Source: Domibacillus robiginosus
GTDB taxonomy: Bacteria > Bacillota > Bacilli > Bacillales > Domibacillaceae
Assembly (NCBI RefSeq): GCF_000966195.1
Contig: NZ_LAHL01000040.1
Coordinates: forward strand, 50,152 to 114,151
DNA: 64,000 nucleotides
Direction of reading: 5' to 3'
The notes under the pieces are model-generated. The model saw only the letters and a program-made list of their open reading frames with translations, made no database searches and had not been told where the DNA came from. Numbering within the stretch: position 1 is the stretch's first letter; each line of letters opens with the position of its first letter. Positions 18,505-26,665 of this stretch are shown here, one piece after another. Both the position numbers and the translations under genes were made by a program.

Positions 18505-19896
18505 TTACTTATAAAGCGACGTTACATTGTAACCTTTTGCTTTGTAATAGTCCAAAATACCGTTATAGATAGCCTTAGACATTACGTTAAGCCAGTAATC
18601 TGACTTAAGCTTGTCATTGTCGCCTTTGTTTGTAATAAAGCCGAGCTCAAGCAATGCAGCCGGTACTGTGTTGTTTTTCAGCACATAATAGCCAGCTGTT
18701 TTTACGCCGCGGTTTTTCAAATCCCACGCAGCGATCATACGGCTTTGAATTTTTGTTGCCAGCAGCTTGCTGTCTGATGCATTCTGGCTGTTTGCTGCTG
18801 CCGAGTAAAATGTTTCTGTGCCGGATGCGCTTGGAGAAGCAGCATTGGCATGAATGCTGACAAAGATGTCACCGTTGTTACGTTTCGCAAAAGCAGCGCG
18901 GTTCGCCAATGTAATAAATGTATCTGTCGAACGCGTCATTTTTACATTAAACGGTGTATCTTTAAGCAGGCTGTTTACTTTTAAGCCTGTTTTTAGGACT
19001 ACATCTGCTTCATGCAGGCCAAATCCAACGGCACCGGGATCTGAACCGCCATGACCTGGATCCAGGATAATGGTTTGTTCAGCTAAACGTGGATCTGCCG
19101 TCGTAGCACTGTTTGTTTCTGTGCTGCGCAAGTAATAAGAGTTTACAAAACCAACTGTTGTGCCGGAACGGATATACGTCCAGCTGCCGACTGAATGAGC
19201 GGCTGTTACACGTGCATCCTTCGCCAATTTTCCGCGTGATGCATACGCTGTTGATGGGCCTGAACGAACGTTAAGGTCGCCCGTGTTTGTCCACATCGTT
19301 GTTTTAAATTCGTCTGTTTGAACCGTACGGAAAGTCGGTGCAATCGCCCGGGCAAGAAATACTGCAAAGTCCACCCGTTTAATTTCAGAAGATGCACCAA
19401 ACGAACCGTCCGCCATTCCATCTGCGACTCCACGGGACATCAAGGCTTTTGCCGCACCTGACAAAGTGCCGCCGAATGAATAGCCGAATGCTTTTGAAAG
19501 CATAACCGCCATTTCTCCGCGGGTTACTTCTTTATATGGTAAAAACCGTCCGCCATCATATCCGGAAAGAACGCCTTTTTCTACAGCAGACTGAATGTAG
19601 CCGGAAGCGAAGTTGCCTGAACCGACATCGACAAATTTTGTTTCACGTTTTGTGCCATTAAGCTGAAGTGCCCGCCCGATAAAAGCAGCTACTTCGGCCC
19701 GTGTGACCGTTTTTTCTGAATCAAAAGTTGTCGCGGACGATCCGTTGGCAATTCCCCCTTCCGCCAGATAATTGACTTCTTTTGATGCCCGGTATGGAAC
19801 ATCCTTAAAGCCTGCTGCGCTGGCACTCTGTCCGAAATTAAATAGAGGAACCGTCAAAATAAACGCTAATACGACAAAGAAAAACCGTTTCTTCAC
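18505..19896 (-). CDS. SLH-domain N-acetylmuramoyl-L-alanine amidase
   Basis: A 463-residue secreted enzyme. The signal peptide ends near ASA-AG. Three SLH repeats (about 28-190) carry VTRAE, VTRGE and a diverged IKRVD. An SH3b module (about 205-265, LNVRSGPSTAYA) is followed by an Amidase_3 domain with zinc or catalytic residues in DPGHGGSDPGA, GLHEAD, SIHANA and LLELGF. It cleaves the MurNAc-L-Ala bond. AAAGGAGG lies seven bases before GTG 19896; the longer in-frame start at 19926 would put the ribosome site inside the gene and is rejected. Confidence 0.94.
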   Translation of the reverse strand: MKKRFFFVVLAFILTVPLFNFGQSASAAGFKDVPYRASKEVNYLAEGGIANGSSATTFDSEKTVTRAEVAAFIGRALQLNGTKRETKFVDVGSGNFASGYIQSAVEKGVLSGYDGGRFLPYKEVTRGEMAVMLSKAFGYSFGGTLSGAAKALMSRGVADGMADGSFGASSEIKRVDFAVFLARAIAPTFRTVQTDEFKTTMWTNTGDLNVRSGPSTAYASRGKLAKDARVTAAHSVGSWTYIRSGTTVGFVNSYYLRSTETNSATTADPRLAEQTIILDPGHGGSDPGAVGFGLHEADVVLKTGLKVNSLLKDTPFNVKMTRSTDTFITLANRAAFAKRNNGDIFVSIHANAASPSASGTETFYSAAANSQNASDSKLLATKIQSRMIAAWDLKNRGVKTAGYYVLKNNTVPAALLELGFITNKGDNDKLKSDYWLNVMSKAIYNGILDYYKAKGYNVTSLYK

Positions 19897-20075
19897 CTTT
19901 CTGCCTCCTTTCTTAAAATTTACCACCTAAGTCTAGCACAGAAAATATAATCTAAAAACATCTCTTTTTTAACATTTAGTGAAAAAAGGCTATTTTATTA
20001 GATTTACCCTAAAAATGTAATTTTTCTGTAATAGTTGTTACTGAAGAGAAATAATAGAACATAAGTTCTTTTTTC

Positions 20076-20106
20076 TTGCCTAACGGGGACCATTTCATGC
20101 TATAAT
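20076..20106 (+). promoter_or_regulatory. Sigma-A type promoter of the 20144 gene
   Basis: TTGCCT, 19 bases, then a perfect TATAAT at 20101-20106. The -10 overlaps the upstream in-frame ATG at 20105, which rules that ATG out as the translation start. The rest of 19897-20075 is AT-rich with no gene. Confidence 0.6.
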
Positions 20107-20143
20107 GAAGAAATCTTACAGAATCGAAAGGGTGCCATCTATT

Positions 20144-21445
20144 TTGACGAAGGCGAAATCGCTGTTTACTGATTCATCTTCTCCCAAGCGGGCAGATTTA
20201 TTTTCTATTCCGGGTGTGATGCGGGCATCGGATTTAAAGCCGGCTCCTTCAAGCGGAACCTCTGCCGGTGAATGGAAAGAATTTGTGCTGTCTGCTTTTC
20301 GGACCCGTCTCTCAGCCGAAAAAATCAAGGCCGAGCCATACCAGACAGAGTATGCGGCAAAAGAGTTGTACCAGTCCCTTCTCAAAAAAACACCCTTGGA
20401 CCGGGAATGGGCTGTCCTTTTTCGTTTATTTGCATCCTTTTATTCCTTTTCGGCACTTGCAGATGGGCTTGAAGAAGCAGATCTAGCACCAGAAGTGGCC
20501 GAGCGGGCTGCTTATGATGTCCTTTTTTACTTTGCAGATGAAGCATATGATGCGGCTAAAATGACAGGCACTGCACTGCCGTTTGCTTTTGAGTCTTATA
20601 TCGAACAATTGCGGGAAGATGCGGGCCGCCTGCTCAGCTTCCCGTTCGAGCAATTTCCAGCAGCACGACTTGATATGTACCGTTTATTGTGGGAGTCCCT
20701 TTTTATTAAAACAGAATGGCGAACAGCAGAGCTTGAGTGGATTGTGCCCACGCCCGGCAGCAACGCCGTACAGCATGCTGCTTTTTTGCACCAGCTGTAT
20801 TTGCTCGGTGACATGGACCAGTTTGTCACCTCCGCTGCGTCTGCTCCCGGGGACACCTTTCCCTATTTTCTTCACTGGCTGCAGTCAGCCAAAAGATCCG
20901 GCCGCTTTACAGCCGTTCTTCGTGGAGCTGTTTCTCTGGCACGAGACGGCCTGCTGACGATTGAAAATGAATACAGCCGGCGTTTGCTCGTCCGGCAGGT
21001 GATTCGGCTCGTAGAAGAAGATGAGGTCATTGAGCTTGCGCCTCTGCTTGTAAAAGAGCTGTATACATGCCTTTTGCCGTTCAGTTACGTATCACTCAGC
21101 TATTTTTTAATCGGCCGGGGTGATTATGCTGAATGGGTCGATTTGCAGATTCTTGTCGAAGCGGATATAACAGATTTAGACCGGGCTGGCTTAAAAAGCG
21201 TTATAAAAGAAGAACCTGAGCTGGCTCTTCCCCTTCTTCACCATGGGATTGCCGCTTTTATTGCCCAAAAAAATCGAGCTTCCTATAAAAAAGCGGTCCG
21301 GTTTATAAAGCGGATGCGCACAATTTATAAAAAACTAAAACAGACAGACGAATTTGACCGCTGGCTGGAATGGACCCTTGGTGAAACCAGGCGGCTGCGG
21401 GCGTTTCAAGAAGAATGTAGAAAAGGCGGGCTGTTGGATGATTAA
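20144..21445 (+). CDS. Protein of unknown function coupled to a SNF2 helicase
   Basis: A 433-residue, mostly helical, acidic protein that I do not recognise. In B. subtilis the gene before ywqA is ywqB, a SWIM zinc-finger protein. This protein occupies that place, but no CxCxnCxH motif is visible, so it may be a diverged or SWIM-less relative. TTG 20144 follows GAAAGGG at good spacing. The in-frame ATG at 20105 lies in the promoter -10. The gene overlaps the helicase gene by eight bases, implying coupled translation and a shared function, probably in DNA or chromatin handling (inference). Confidence 0.7.
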   Translation: MTKAKSLFTDSSSPKRADLFSIPGVMRASDLKPAPSSGTSAGEWKEFVLSAFRTRLSAEKIKAEPYQTEYAAKELYQSLLKKTPLDREWAVLFRLFASFYSFSALADGLEEADLAPEVAERAAYDVLFYFADEAYDAAKMTGTALPFAFESYIEQLREDAGRLLSFPFEQFPAARLDMYRLLWESLFIKTEWRTAELEWIVPTPGSNAVQHAAFLHQLYLLGDMDQFVTSAASAPGDTFPYFLHWLQSAKRSGRFTAVLRGAVSLARDGLLTIENEYSRRLLVRQVIRLVEEDEVIELAPLLVKELYTCLLPFSYVSLSYFLIGRGDYAEWVDLQILVEADITDLDRAGLKSVIKEEPELALPLLHHGIAAFIAQKNRASYKKAVRFIKRMRTIYKKLKQTDEFDRWLEWTLGETRRLRAFQEECRKGGLLDD

Positions 21446-24188
21446 CCTTAAAACGGTTCATCTTGTTACACAATTTGAACAAAGCTTTTTTTATTTGCGG
21501 GCAATGGATGCAAACGGTGCGCCATTGCTTTTTGATTCGTGGGTACGCCTCCTGTTCAGCGGACATGCAGAAAGTTTTTACGGGACGAAACTAACCATTA
21601 GCGAGCTGGACGGGGAACCAGCTGTCCGGCTGACGCCGTTTGAGTGGGCGTCCCTTTTTAAAGCAGAGCATTTTAACCGGTTTGCCCGCTTTGAATGGGA
21701 TGAAGCAGGCCACTTCAGTCTCGCCTGTGCGCCTGTTTTGTATGAAGCTGTTTGGGATGCAATGCCTTCTTTTCAGGAGGAAGGCGTAGAATGGCCTGTA
21801 CCTGAAGATGTATATGATGAGTTTGCCGAATCATTTTGGCAGGAGCCTATTTATGGAGAAAGCCGCCGGTCATTTGTAGAGCGGATTTTTCCTGCTCTTG
21901 CAGCAGAAGCCCATCCAAACATTACAGCCGTCGCAGAAGCGGTCGGTGCCCGGTTAACGGCAGCTGAATTAAATCTATATTTTGATGCGGAACGACTTCG
22001 GGAATATCTGTCCGATGAGGAGCCGGCTGCTTATGAAACGGGACTGCGGCTATCTGAACCGCAGTCTGAAGACGACAGCTGGACACTGGAAGCCATTTTA
22101 TTACGGCGGAAGCCTTCTGAAAAAGTATATGAGCTGGGCAAAAAACTGCCGAAGTCGGCCGAACCGTTTGTGGACGCAGCACTCGAAGAAATCAGCCGCT
22201 GGCTCCGGTTGTTTCCGGAGCTTGATGAAGGAGGATCCATCAAGCGTTTCTTATCAGAAGAAGAAGCGATTACTTTTTTAACAGACCGGGGCGAAAAGCT
22301 GACAGCACTGGGCATCCCTGTGCTGCTGCCGCCCTGGTGGGAATCCGTTCGCTCAGCGGCTGTTTCTGTCGCCGCTGATGTGCGTGAGGGCAACAAGCAG
22401 TCGTTTGTCGGCATGAACGCGATTTTGGATTTTGATTTTAAAGTAGCGCTTGGAGGAGCGGAAATGACGGAGGAAGAATTTTTAGCCCTTGCTGAAGCCG
22501 GCTCCCGTCTTGTAAAAGCGAATGGCCGCTGGGTTCATCTGGACCCGGATGTTATTCGAAAAATTAAAATGCTGATGGAACAAGCAAAACAAGAGGGCTT
22601 GACGATGGTGGATGTGCTGAATCAGGAATTTACAGATCCCGATGATGCCGCACGTGTACACATTCGCCTTAACCGCTCCCTGCAGGCGATGATCGAACGG
22701 CTGCGAAGCGGCGCCGATATTCCTCTTTTGCCGCCGCCAGAGAAGCTTCATGGTGAATTGCGCCCTTACCAGATCGCTGGCATGAGCTGGCTTTTGTTCC
22801 TTAGAGAATGCGGGTTTGGCGCTTGCCTTGCGGATGACATGGGGCTTGGTAAAACGGTACAGCTTATTTCTTATCTGCTGCATGTGGAAAAAAAAGAGCG
22901 GCCCGAAACGCCGGCGCTTATTATTTGCCCGACCTCTGTTCTTGGCAACTGGCAGCGGGAGCTTGCTGCCTTCGCTCCCGATTTATCTGTGATGCTTTAC
23001 TATGGCAAGGACCGGCCGCGTGGGGAGGCTTTTTCGGAAGATATTTCAAATGCGGATGTTGTCCTGACGACGTACGGGCTTGTCCACTCCGATTTTGACA
23101 CGCTTGAAAAAGTAGAATGGAGCACCGCCGCGCTTGATGAAGCACAAAACATTAAAAACGCGGGCACGAAGCAGTCGCGTGCGGTCCGCAAGCTTCACAG
23201 CCGCCATGCGATTGCCCTGACCGGCACGCCGATGGAAAACCGTTTGTCTGAGCTGTGGACCATTTTCGATTTTACCAACCGCGGCTGGCTCGGTTCACTT
23301 GCCCAGTTTCAAAAAGGATATATGGCGCCGATTGAAAAAGACCATGATGCCCAGCGGGTTGCTGCTTTGCAGGCAAAAATCCGTCCGTTCCTACTGCGGA
23401 GAACGAAAAATGATCCGGAGGCAGCCCTTGGGCTGCCTGATAAAGTGGAGCAAAAAGAATACTGCCCTCTTTCAAAAGAGCAGGCGGTTTTATATGAGCA
23501 AACGGTTCGTGACACAATGGAGCAAATTGGCCAGCTGTCTGCTTTTGAACGCCGCGGCCTGATTCTCCGGCTGCTTAATGAATTAAAGCAGCTTTGCAGC
23601 CACCCTGCTCTTTATTTAAAAGAAAAAGAGCCGGCAGATGTGCGGGAGCGCGCTTCAAAAATGGAAAAGCTGATGGAGCTTGCCAGCAATATTTATGAAC
23701 AGGGCGAGGCATGCTTGATTTTTACTCAATACATCGGGATGGGGGAAATGATCCAGCGGGAGCTGTCTGAGACATTTGGCATTCACGTGCCATTTTTAAA
23801 TGGATCTACACCGAAGCAGGAACGTGACAGGCTTGTAACGCAGTTTCAAGAGGGAGCATTTCCTTTTTTCCTGCTTTCCTTAAAAGCCGGCGGCACGGGA
23901 TTGAATTTAACAGCCGCCAATCATGTAATTCATTATGACCGCTGGTGGAATCCAGCCGTTGAAAACCAGGCAACCGATCGGGCTTATCGAATTGGCCAGA
24001 GCCGATTTGTTCACGTTCATAAATTTATTACGACGGGCACTATCGAAGAGAAAATTGATGCGATGATTGAAGCCAAGCAGGCTGCAAGCAGTGAAATTAT
24101 TCAGAGCGGTGCTTTTATTGCCAGCATGACGGATCAAGAGCTGACAGAATTGTTTACGCTAGACTCCAAAAGCCCCGCCCTGCGCTAG
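21438..24188 (+). CDS. ywqA: SNF2/Rad54 family ATP-dependent helicase
   Basis: A 916-residue SWI2/SNF2 ATPase. The N-terminal half is the bacterial SNF2-associated region. The motor follows with Walker A (LADDMGLGKT, about residue 470), the DEAQ box (ALDEAQNIKN), motif III (LTGTPMENRLSELW) and the C-lobe motifs LKAGGTGLNLTAA and QATDRAYRIGQ. Such proteins translocate on double-stranded DNA and remodel protein-DNA complexes. ATG 21438 overlaps the preceding stop by eight bases, behind AAGGCGGG. An open frame to 21354 inside the upstream gene is not used. Position next to ssb matches B. subtilis ywqA. Confidence 0.93.
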   Translation: MINLKTVHLVTQFEQSFFYLRAMDANGAPLLFDSWVRLLFSGHAESFYGTKLTISELDGEPAVRLTPFEWASLFKAEHFNRFARFEWDEAGHFSLACAPVLYEAVWDAMPSFQEEGVEWPVPEDVYDEFAESFWQEPIYGESRRSFVERIFPALAAEAHPNITAVAEAVGARLTAAELNLYFDAERLREYLSDEEPAAYETGLRLSEPQSEDDSWTLEAILLRRKPSEKVYELGKKLPKSAEPFVDAALEEISRWLRLFPELDEGGSIKRFLSEEEAITFLTDRGEKLTALGIPVLLPPWWESVRSAAVSVAADVREGNKQSFVGMNAILDFDFKVALGGAEMTEEEFLALAEAGSRLVKANGRWVHLDPDVIRKIKMLMEQAKQEGLTMVDVLNQEFTDPDDAARVHIRLNRSLQAMIERLRSGADIPLLPPPEKLHGELRPYQIAGMSWLLFLRECGFGACLADDMGLGKTVQLISYLLHVEKKERPETPALIICPTSVLGNWQRELAAFAPDLSVMLYYGKDRPRGEAFSEDISNADVVLTTYGLVHSDFDTLEKVEWSTAALDEAQNIKNAGTKQSRAVRKLHSRHAIALTGTPMENRLSELWTIFDFTNRGWLGSLAQFQKGYMAPIEKDHDAQRVAALQAKIRPFLLRRTKNDPEAALGLPDKVEQKEYCPLSKEQAVLYEQTVRDTMEQIGQLSAFERRGLILRLLNELKQLCSHPALYLKEKEPADVRERASKMEKLMELASNIYEQGEACLIFTQYIGMGEMIQRELSETFGIHVPFLNGSTPKQERDRLVTQFQEGAFPFFLLSLKAGGTGLNLTAANHVIHYDRWWNPAVENQATDRAYRIGQSRFVHVHKFITTGTIEEKIDAMIEAKQAASSEIIQSGAFIASMTDQELTELFTLDSKSPALR

Positions 24189-24198
24189 AGGAATGGCA

Positions 24199-24232
24199 GG
24201 CGGGGCAGCGGCGGGCGGGGCAGCGGCGGGCG
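24199..24232 (+). repeat. Short GC-rich tandem repeat
   Basis: GGGGCAGCGGCGGGC occurs twice in direct tandem just after the helicase stop. It is far more GC-rich than its surroundings. Confidence 0.7.
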
Positions 24233-24257
24233 CCGTATGAGGATAGGTGGGGAATTG

Positions 24258-24284
24258 GGGCAGCCAGAACAGGCTGCCCTTTAC
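24258..24284 (+). terminator. Possible terminator of the helicase unit
   Basis: GGGCAGCC and GGCTGCCC form a strong stem with a 6-8 base loop, followed by an interrupted T tract (TTTACTTTTG). Confidence 0.55.
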
Positions 24285-24400
24285 TTTTGACGTTCCTGTT
24301 CTAATTGTTCAATTCTTTTTTCAAGCTGATCAATCACGGCTTTTGCTTTGCCAAGCTGGAAAATGACATCTTCCATTACACGTTCAACTTGCTCTGTCAT
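24281..24400 (-). CDS. Small coiled-coil protein, 39 residues
   Basis: ATG 24400 follows AGAGGTGA at proper spacing, 10 bases after the ssb stop. The peptide starts MTEQVERVMEDVIFQLGKAK and continues as a heptad-like helix (IDQLEKRIEQLEQE). It is probably translated from the ssb transcript. I know no named family. The regular amphipathic pattern and strong ribosome site favour a real small protein, possibly oligomeric. Confidence 0.6.
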   Translation of the reverse strand: MTEQVERVMEDVIFQLGKAKAVIDQLEKRIEQLEQERQK

Positions 24401-24410
24401 AGGTTCACCT

Positions 24411-24788
24411 CTAAATTAACGGTACAGTTTGAATGATGCCGGGCGGTTCGTTCGTTTGTGCATCGTGCTGCTTTTTGCTGAGAAAACGAATGGTCTGGAC
24501 AAGCACTTCCGTTACGTAAATGGTTTTGCCGTCTGAGTCTTTATAGTTTCGTGTTTGAATCATGCCCAGTACAGCGACCAATGACCCTTTTTCGCTGTAT
24601 TTGACGGCCGTTTCCGCCAGGCGGCCCCAGACAGTGCAATAAATGAAGTCAGTGTCTGTCTCGCCTTTTGCATTCCGATACGGCCGGTTGACTGCAACCG
24701 TTGTCTGTAAAAGCGGCGTTCCGTCAGCTGTATGCTTCACTTCTGGATGTTTTGTCAGCCTGCCGACAAGCGTCACTTGATTAATCAG
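24411..24788 (-). CDS. ssbB: Single-stranded DNA-binding protein, SsbB-like, apparent CTG start
   Basis: An OB-fold SSB, 125 residues. The N-terminus INQVTLVGRLTKHPEV and the segment GSLVAVLGMIQTRNY are diagnostic. The acidic DDDIPF-type tail is absent, as in B. subtilis SsbB (YwpH), the competence-linked paralogue in this location. Family alignment puts the start at codon CTG 24788, with AAGGAGG eight bases upstream. The only upstream ATG (24824) lacks a ribosome site and would place AAGGAGG inside the gene. Either a rare CTG start is used or there is a base change here. Confidence 0.88.
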   Translation of the reverse strand: MINQVTLVGRLTKHPEVKHTADGTPLLQTTVAVNRPYRNAKGETDTDFIYCTVWGRLAETAVKYSEKGSLVAVLGMIQTRNYKDSDGKTIYVTEVLVQTIRFLSKKQHDAQTNEPPGIIQTVPLI

Positions 24789-25012
24789 CTCGCTCCCCTC
24801 CTTCCATTGAACTGACTTTATCATACAGGGCAGGCAGCGCTTTAAACAAAGCTACTTCTCTTTGCTTTTACCCATTTTTGGACAATAAATGGAAATACTT
24901 TTCCTCTTTCTGCCCGGCAGAGAGCAGACTCTTATGGTCAAAAAATGATTTTTCGCTTAATTATTGATATACTTTTTTTATAAATCGCTTTCATGAGAGG
25001 AGCGTGAAGTGC

Positions 25013-25414
25013 TTGAAAACCTTTAAAGTCGCTACCTTTTTATTCGAGAAAAAAGGAGAGCTCATTTCGGTCCCTGTTCAGGATGGATTGATTGTCAACC
25101 GTGAAGATGAACAGCGCTCATGGCTGATTGAGCTGTTTTTGGAGGAAGAGGGTGTCCAAACGGTTCGTGCCTTTGAGCAGGAGGAGCCATTAACAGCACA
25201 CGTCGCGATTTCACATCGTGGAAATGACCCGGCTATGTTTACAGTCTCTATTCGTTCCTTTCAGCTTCTAGAAAAAGGCACAAGTGTCCTTTTCGACGCA
25301 CAGCTGCGCCAGATGCGGAATGAATACGCAAAGCAGGTGCTTCATTCTCTTGTAGAAGAAGGACTTTCTGGAGAGGAACTGCTAAAGGCGTTTACAGAAG
25401 CCGTCCAAAAGTAA
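25013..25414 (+). CDS. ywpF: YwpF-like protein
   Basis: A 133-residue protein that starts MKTFKVATFLFEKKGEL and is rich in charged residues, with no membrane segment or motif of known catalysis. It sits divergent from ssbB and upstream of the fabZ region as ywpF does in B. subtilis, which is the main basis for the name. TTG 25013 is ten bases after AGAGGAG. A GTG at 25004 directly abuts the ribosome site and is less likely. Its function is unknown. Confidence 0.75.
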   Translation: MKTFKVATFLFEKKGELISVPVQDGLIVNREDEQRSWLIELFLEEEGVQTVRAFEQEEPLTAHVAISHRGNDPAMFTVSIRSFQLLEKGTSVLFDAQLRQMRNEYAKQVLHSLVEEGLSGEELLKAFTEAVQK

Positions 25415-25424
25415 CCTAATAAAA

Positions 25425-25454
25425 AAACGCCTTCCCTTTGGAGGAAAAGCGTTT
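25425..25454 (-). terminator. Terminator between convergent genes
   Basis: Minus strand AAACGCTTTTCC and the GGAAGGCGTTT arm pair around CTCCAAA and are followed by T7. It lies just past the stop at 25457 and may also serve ywpF. Confidence 0.8.
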
Positions 25455-25456
25455 CA

Positions 25457-26040
25457 TTAATGGATAATATCCGATTGCAGGCCATCAAGACCCGTTTGAA
25501 GAGTTTGTTGAAGCAGCTGGATAATGTAGGAGATATCCTGTTTTGTGTAGGACTGCATCGGCAGGTTTTTATCGTACACCTGGGCATACAGCAGTGAAGC
25601 CAGCGCTAGCTCCTGTTCATCCGCCGGACTTAGTGCTTCGGCTTTTTTTTTTCATATTCATTTAAAAAATCAATATAAAAGCGCGCCTCGGCTTTACACG
25701 AAAAGTCATAATCCGTTCCGAGCTGTTCCTGCTTTACGTTCAGCGTTTCGATTTGCTCGGCTGTCGGTTCTTCCGAGAAAATTTTCGCGACCACTTGATT
25801 AATTTTTCCCGCCAGCTCTTCATGAAACCTCGGATCGTTTTTCACATCGTCCGGCACATCATGATACCAGGAAGCATGCTGCTGAATATAGCTCTGCCAT
25901 TCCTTCATAAAGTCAGCGGGGCTGTAGGCCTCTTCTTCCCACATAATGTTTGCCATATATTGTTCAAACGCCGTCGTAATCGAACGGGTGATACTAATTT
26001 TGATGCCGTGTGATAAACCACTTAATATGGACATTGCCAA
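25457..26040 (-). pseudogene. Unknown gene, frame broken at an A10 run
   Basis: The frame starts at TTG 26040 (six bases after AGGAGG; ATG 26034 is the alternative) with MAMSILSGLSHGIKISITRS and hits a stop at 25630, right after a run of ten A (minus strand, 25643-25652). Past the run another frame continues for about 60 codons, beginning AEALSPADEQELALASL and ending LQSDIIH at 25457. One more A would join them into a 194-residue protein. The downstream frame has normal protein composition and ends at the terminator, so it is real coding sequence. Mutation, read error or slippage at the run are all possible. Family unknown. Confidence 0.75.
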
Positions 26041-26134
26041 TAGGTACCTCCTGGAAATAGCCTCATTGACTTCTTTAAAATAATAACTCTTATACTCTAT
26101 CATACTTTTGAACCGGTGACAAAATTTTTATGCA

Positions 26135-26175
26135 TAAAAGAAGCACCAGAGCAGATGAATGCCCGATGCTTCCTT
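26135..26175 (-). terminator. Terminator of the acidic lipoprotein gene
   Basis: Minus-strand GAAGCATC and GGTGCTTC pair, with interior partial pairing, and are followed by TTTTAT. Confidence 0.7.
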
Positions 26176-26179
26176 TCCA

Positions 26180-26509
26180 TTACTGGTTTTGATTATTATT
26201 ATCCTCTAGCTGTTGTTCTCCTTCATTAATGCCTTCTTCTAACTCCTGCTCGCCCTGGTCAACACCTTCTTCTACATCCTGTTCACCCTGGTTCATATCT
26301 TCTTCCATGTCCTGTTCGCCTTGATTCAAATCTTCCTCTACATCCTGCTCGCCATCCATTACCTCATTTTCTGTCTCGGTGCCGTTGTTTTCATCCTGCT
26401 GCTCCTGTTGCTGCTCTTGCTGCTCCTCTTCCTGTCCGCCGCCACATCCTGCTAAAACGAGCGCCGCCAGCAATGAACCGCCTGCTAACTTCCATAACTT
26501 TGCTTTCAT
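26180..26509 (-). CDS. Small acidic lipoprotein with 11-residue repeats
   Basis: A 109-residue protein. The signal peptide has a lipobox (VLAGC, Cys 22). A Gln/Glu-rich linker is followed by five 11-residue units of the type GEQDVEEDLNQ. Each unit holds hydrophobic residues at positions 5 and 9, which is the pattern of a hendecad helix or a right-handed coiled coil. It is very acidic and should extend from the outer face of the membrane. It has its own terminator. I do not know a family; the repeats may vary in number between strains. Confidence 0.75.
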   Translation of the reverse strand: MKAKLWKLAGGSLLAALVLAGCGGGQEEEQQEQQQEQQDENNGTETENEVMDGEQDVEEDLNQGEQDMEEDMNQGEQDVEEGVDQGEQELEEGINEGEQQLEDNNNQNQ

Positions 26510-26609
26510 ATAGAAAAGCCCCTTTCATTTCTTTGAAATTTATCCGCTTACGTGATGTATTGTTTCCCGCAATTGGTCAAAATATCCGTTTTTTTCGCAA
26601 AAAGGAATA

Positions 26610-26665
26610 GGGCGCCAAACAAAAAAGCACTGGCGCCCGTTTGTACAGGACGACAGTGCTTTTTT
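26610..26665 (-). terminator. fabZ terminator with an overlapping alternative hairpin
   Basis: AAAAAGCACTG and CAGTGCTTTTTT form a long-looped terminator on the minus strand. Inside and beyond it, GGGCGCC (26610-26616) and GGCGCCC (26632-26638) form a second stem sharing one base with the first, so the two stems compete. Confidence 0.65.
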
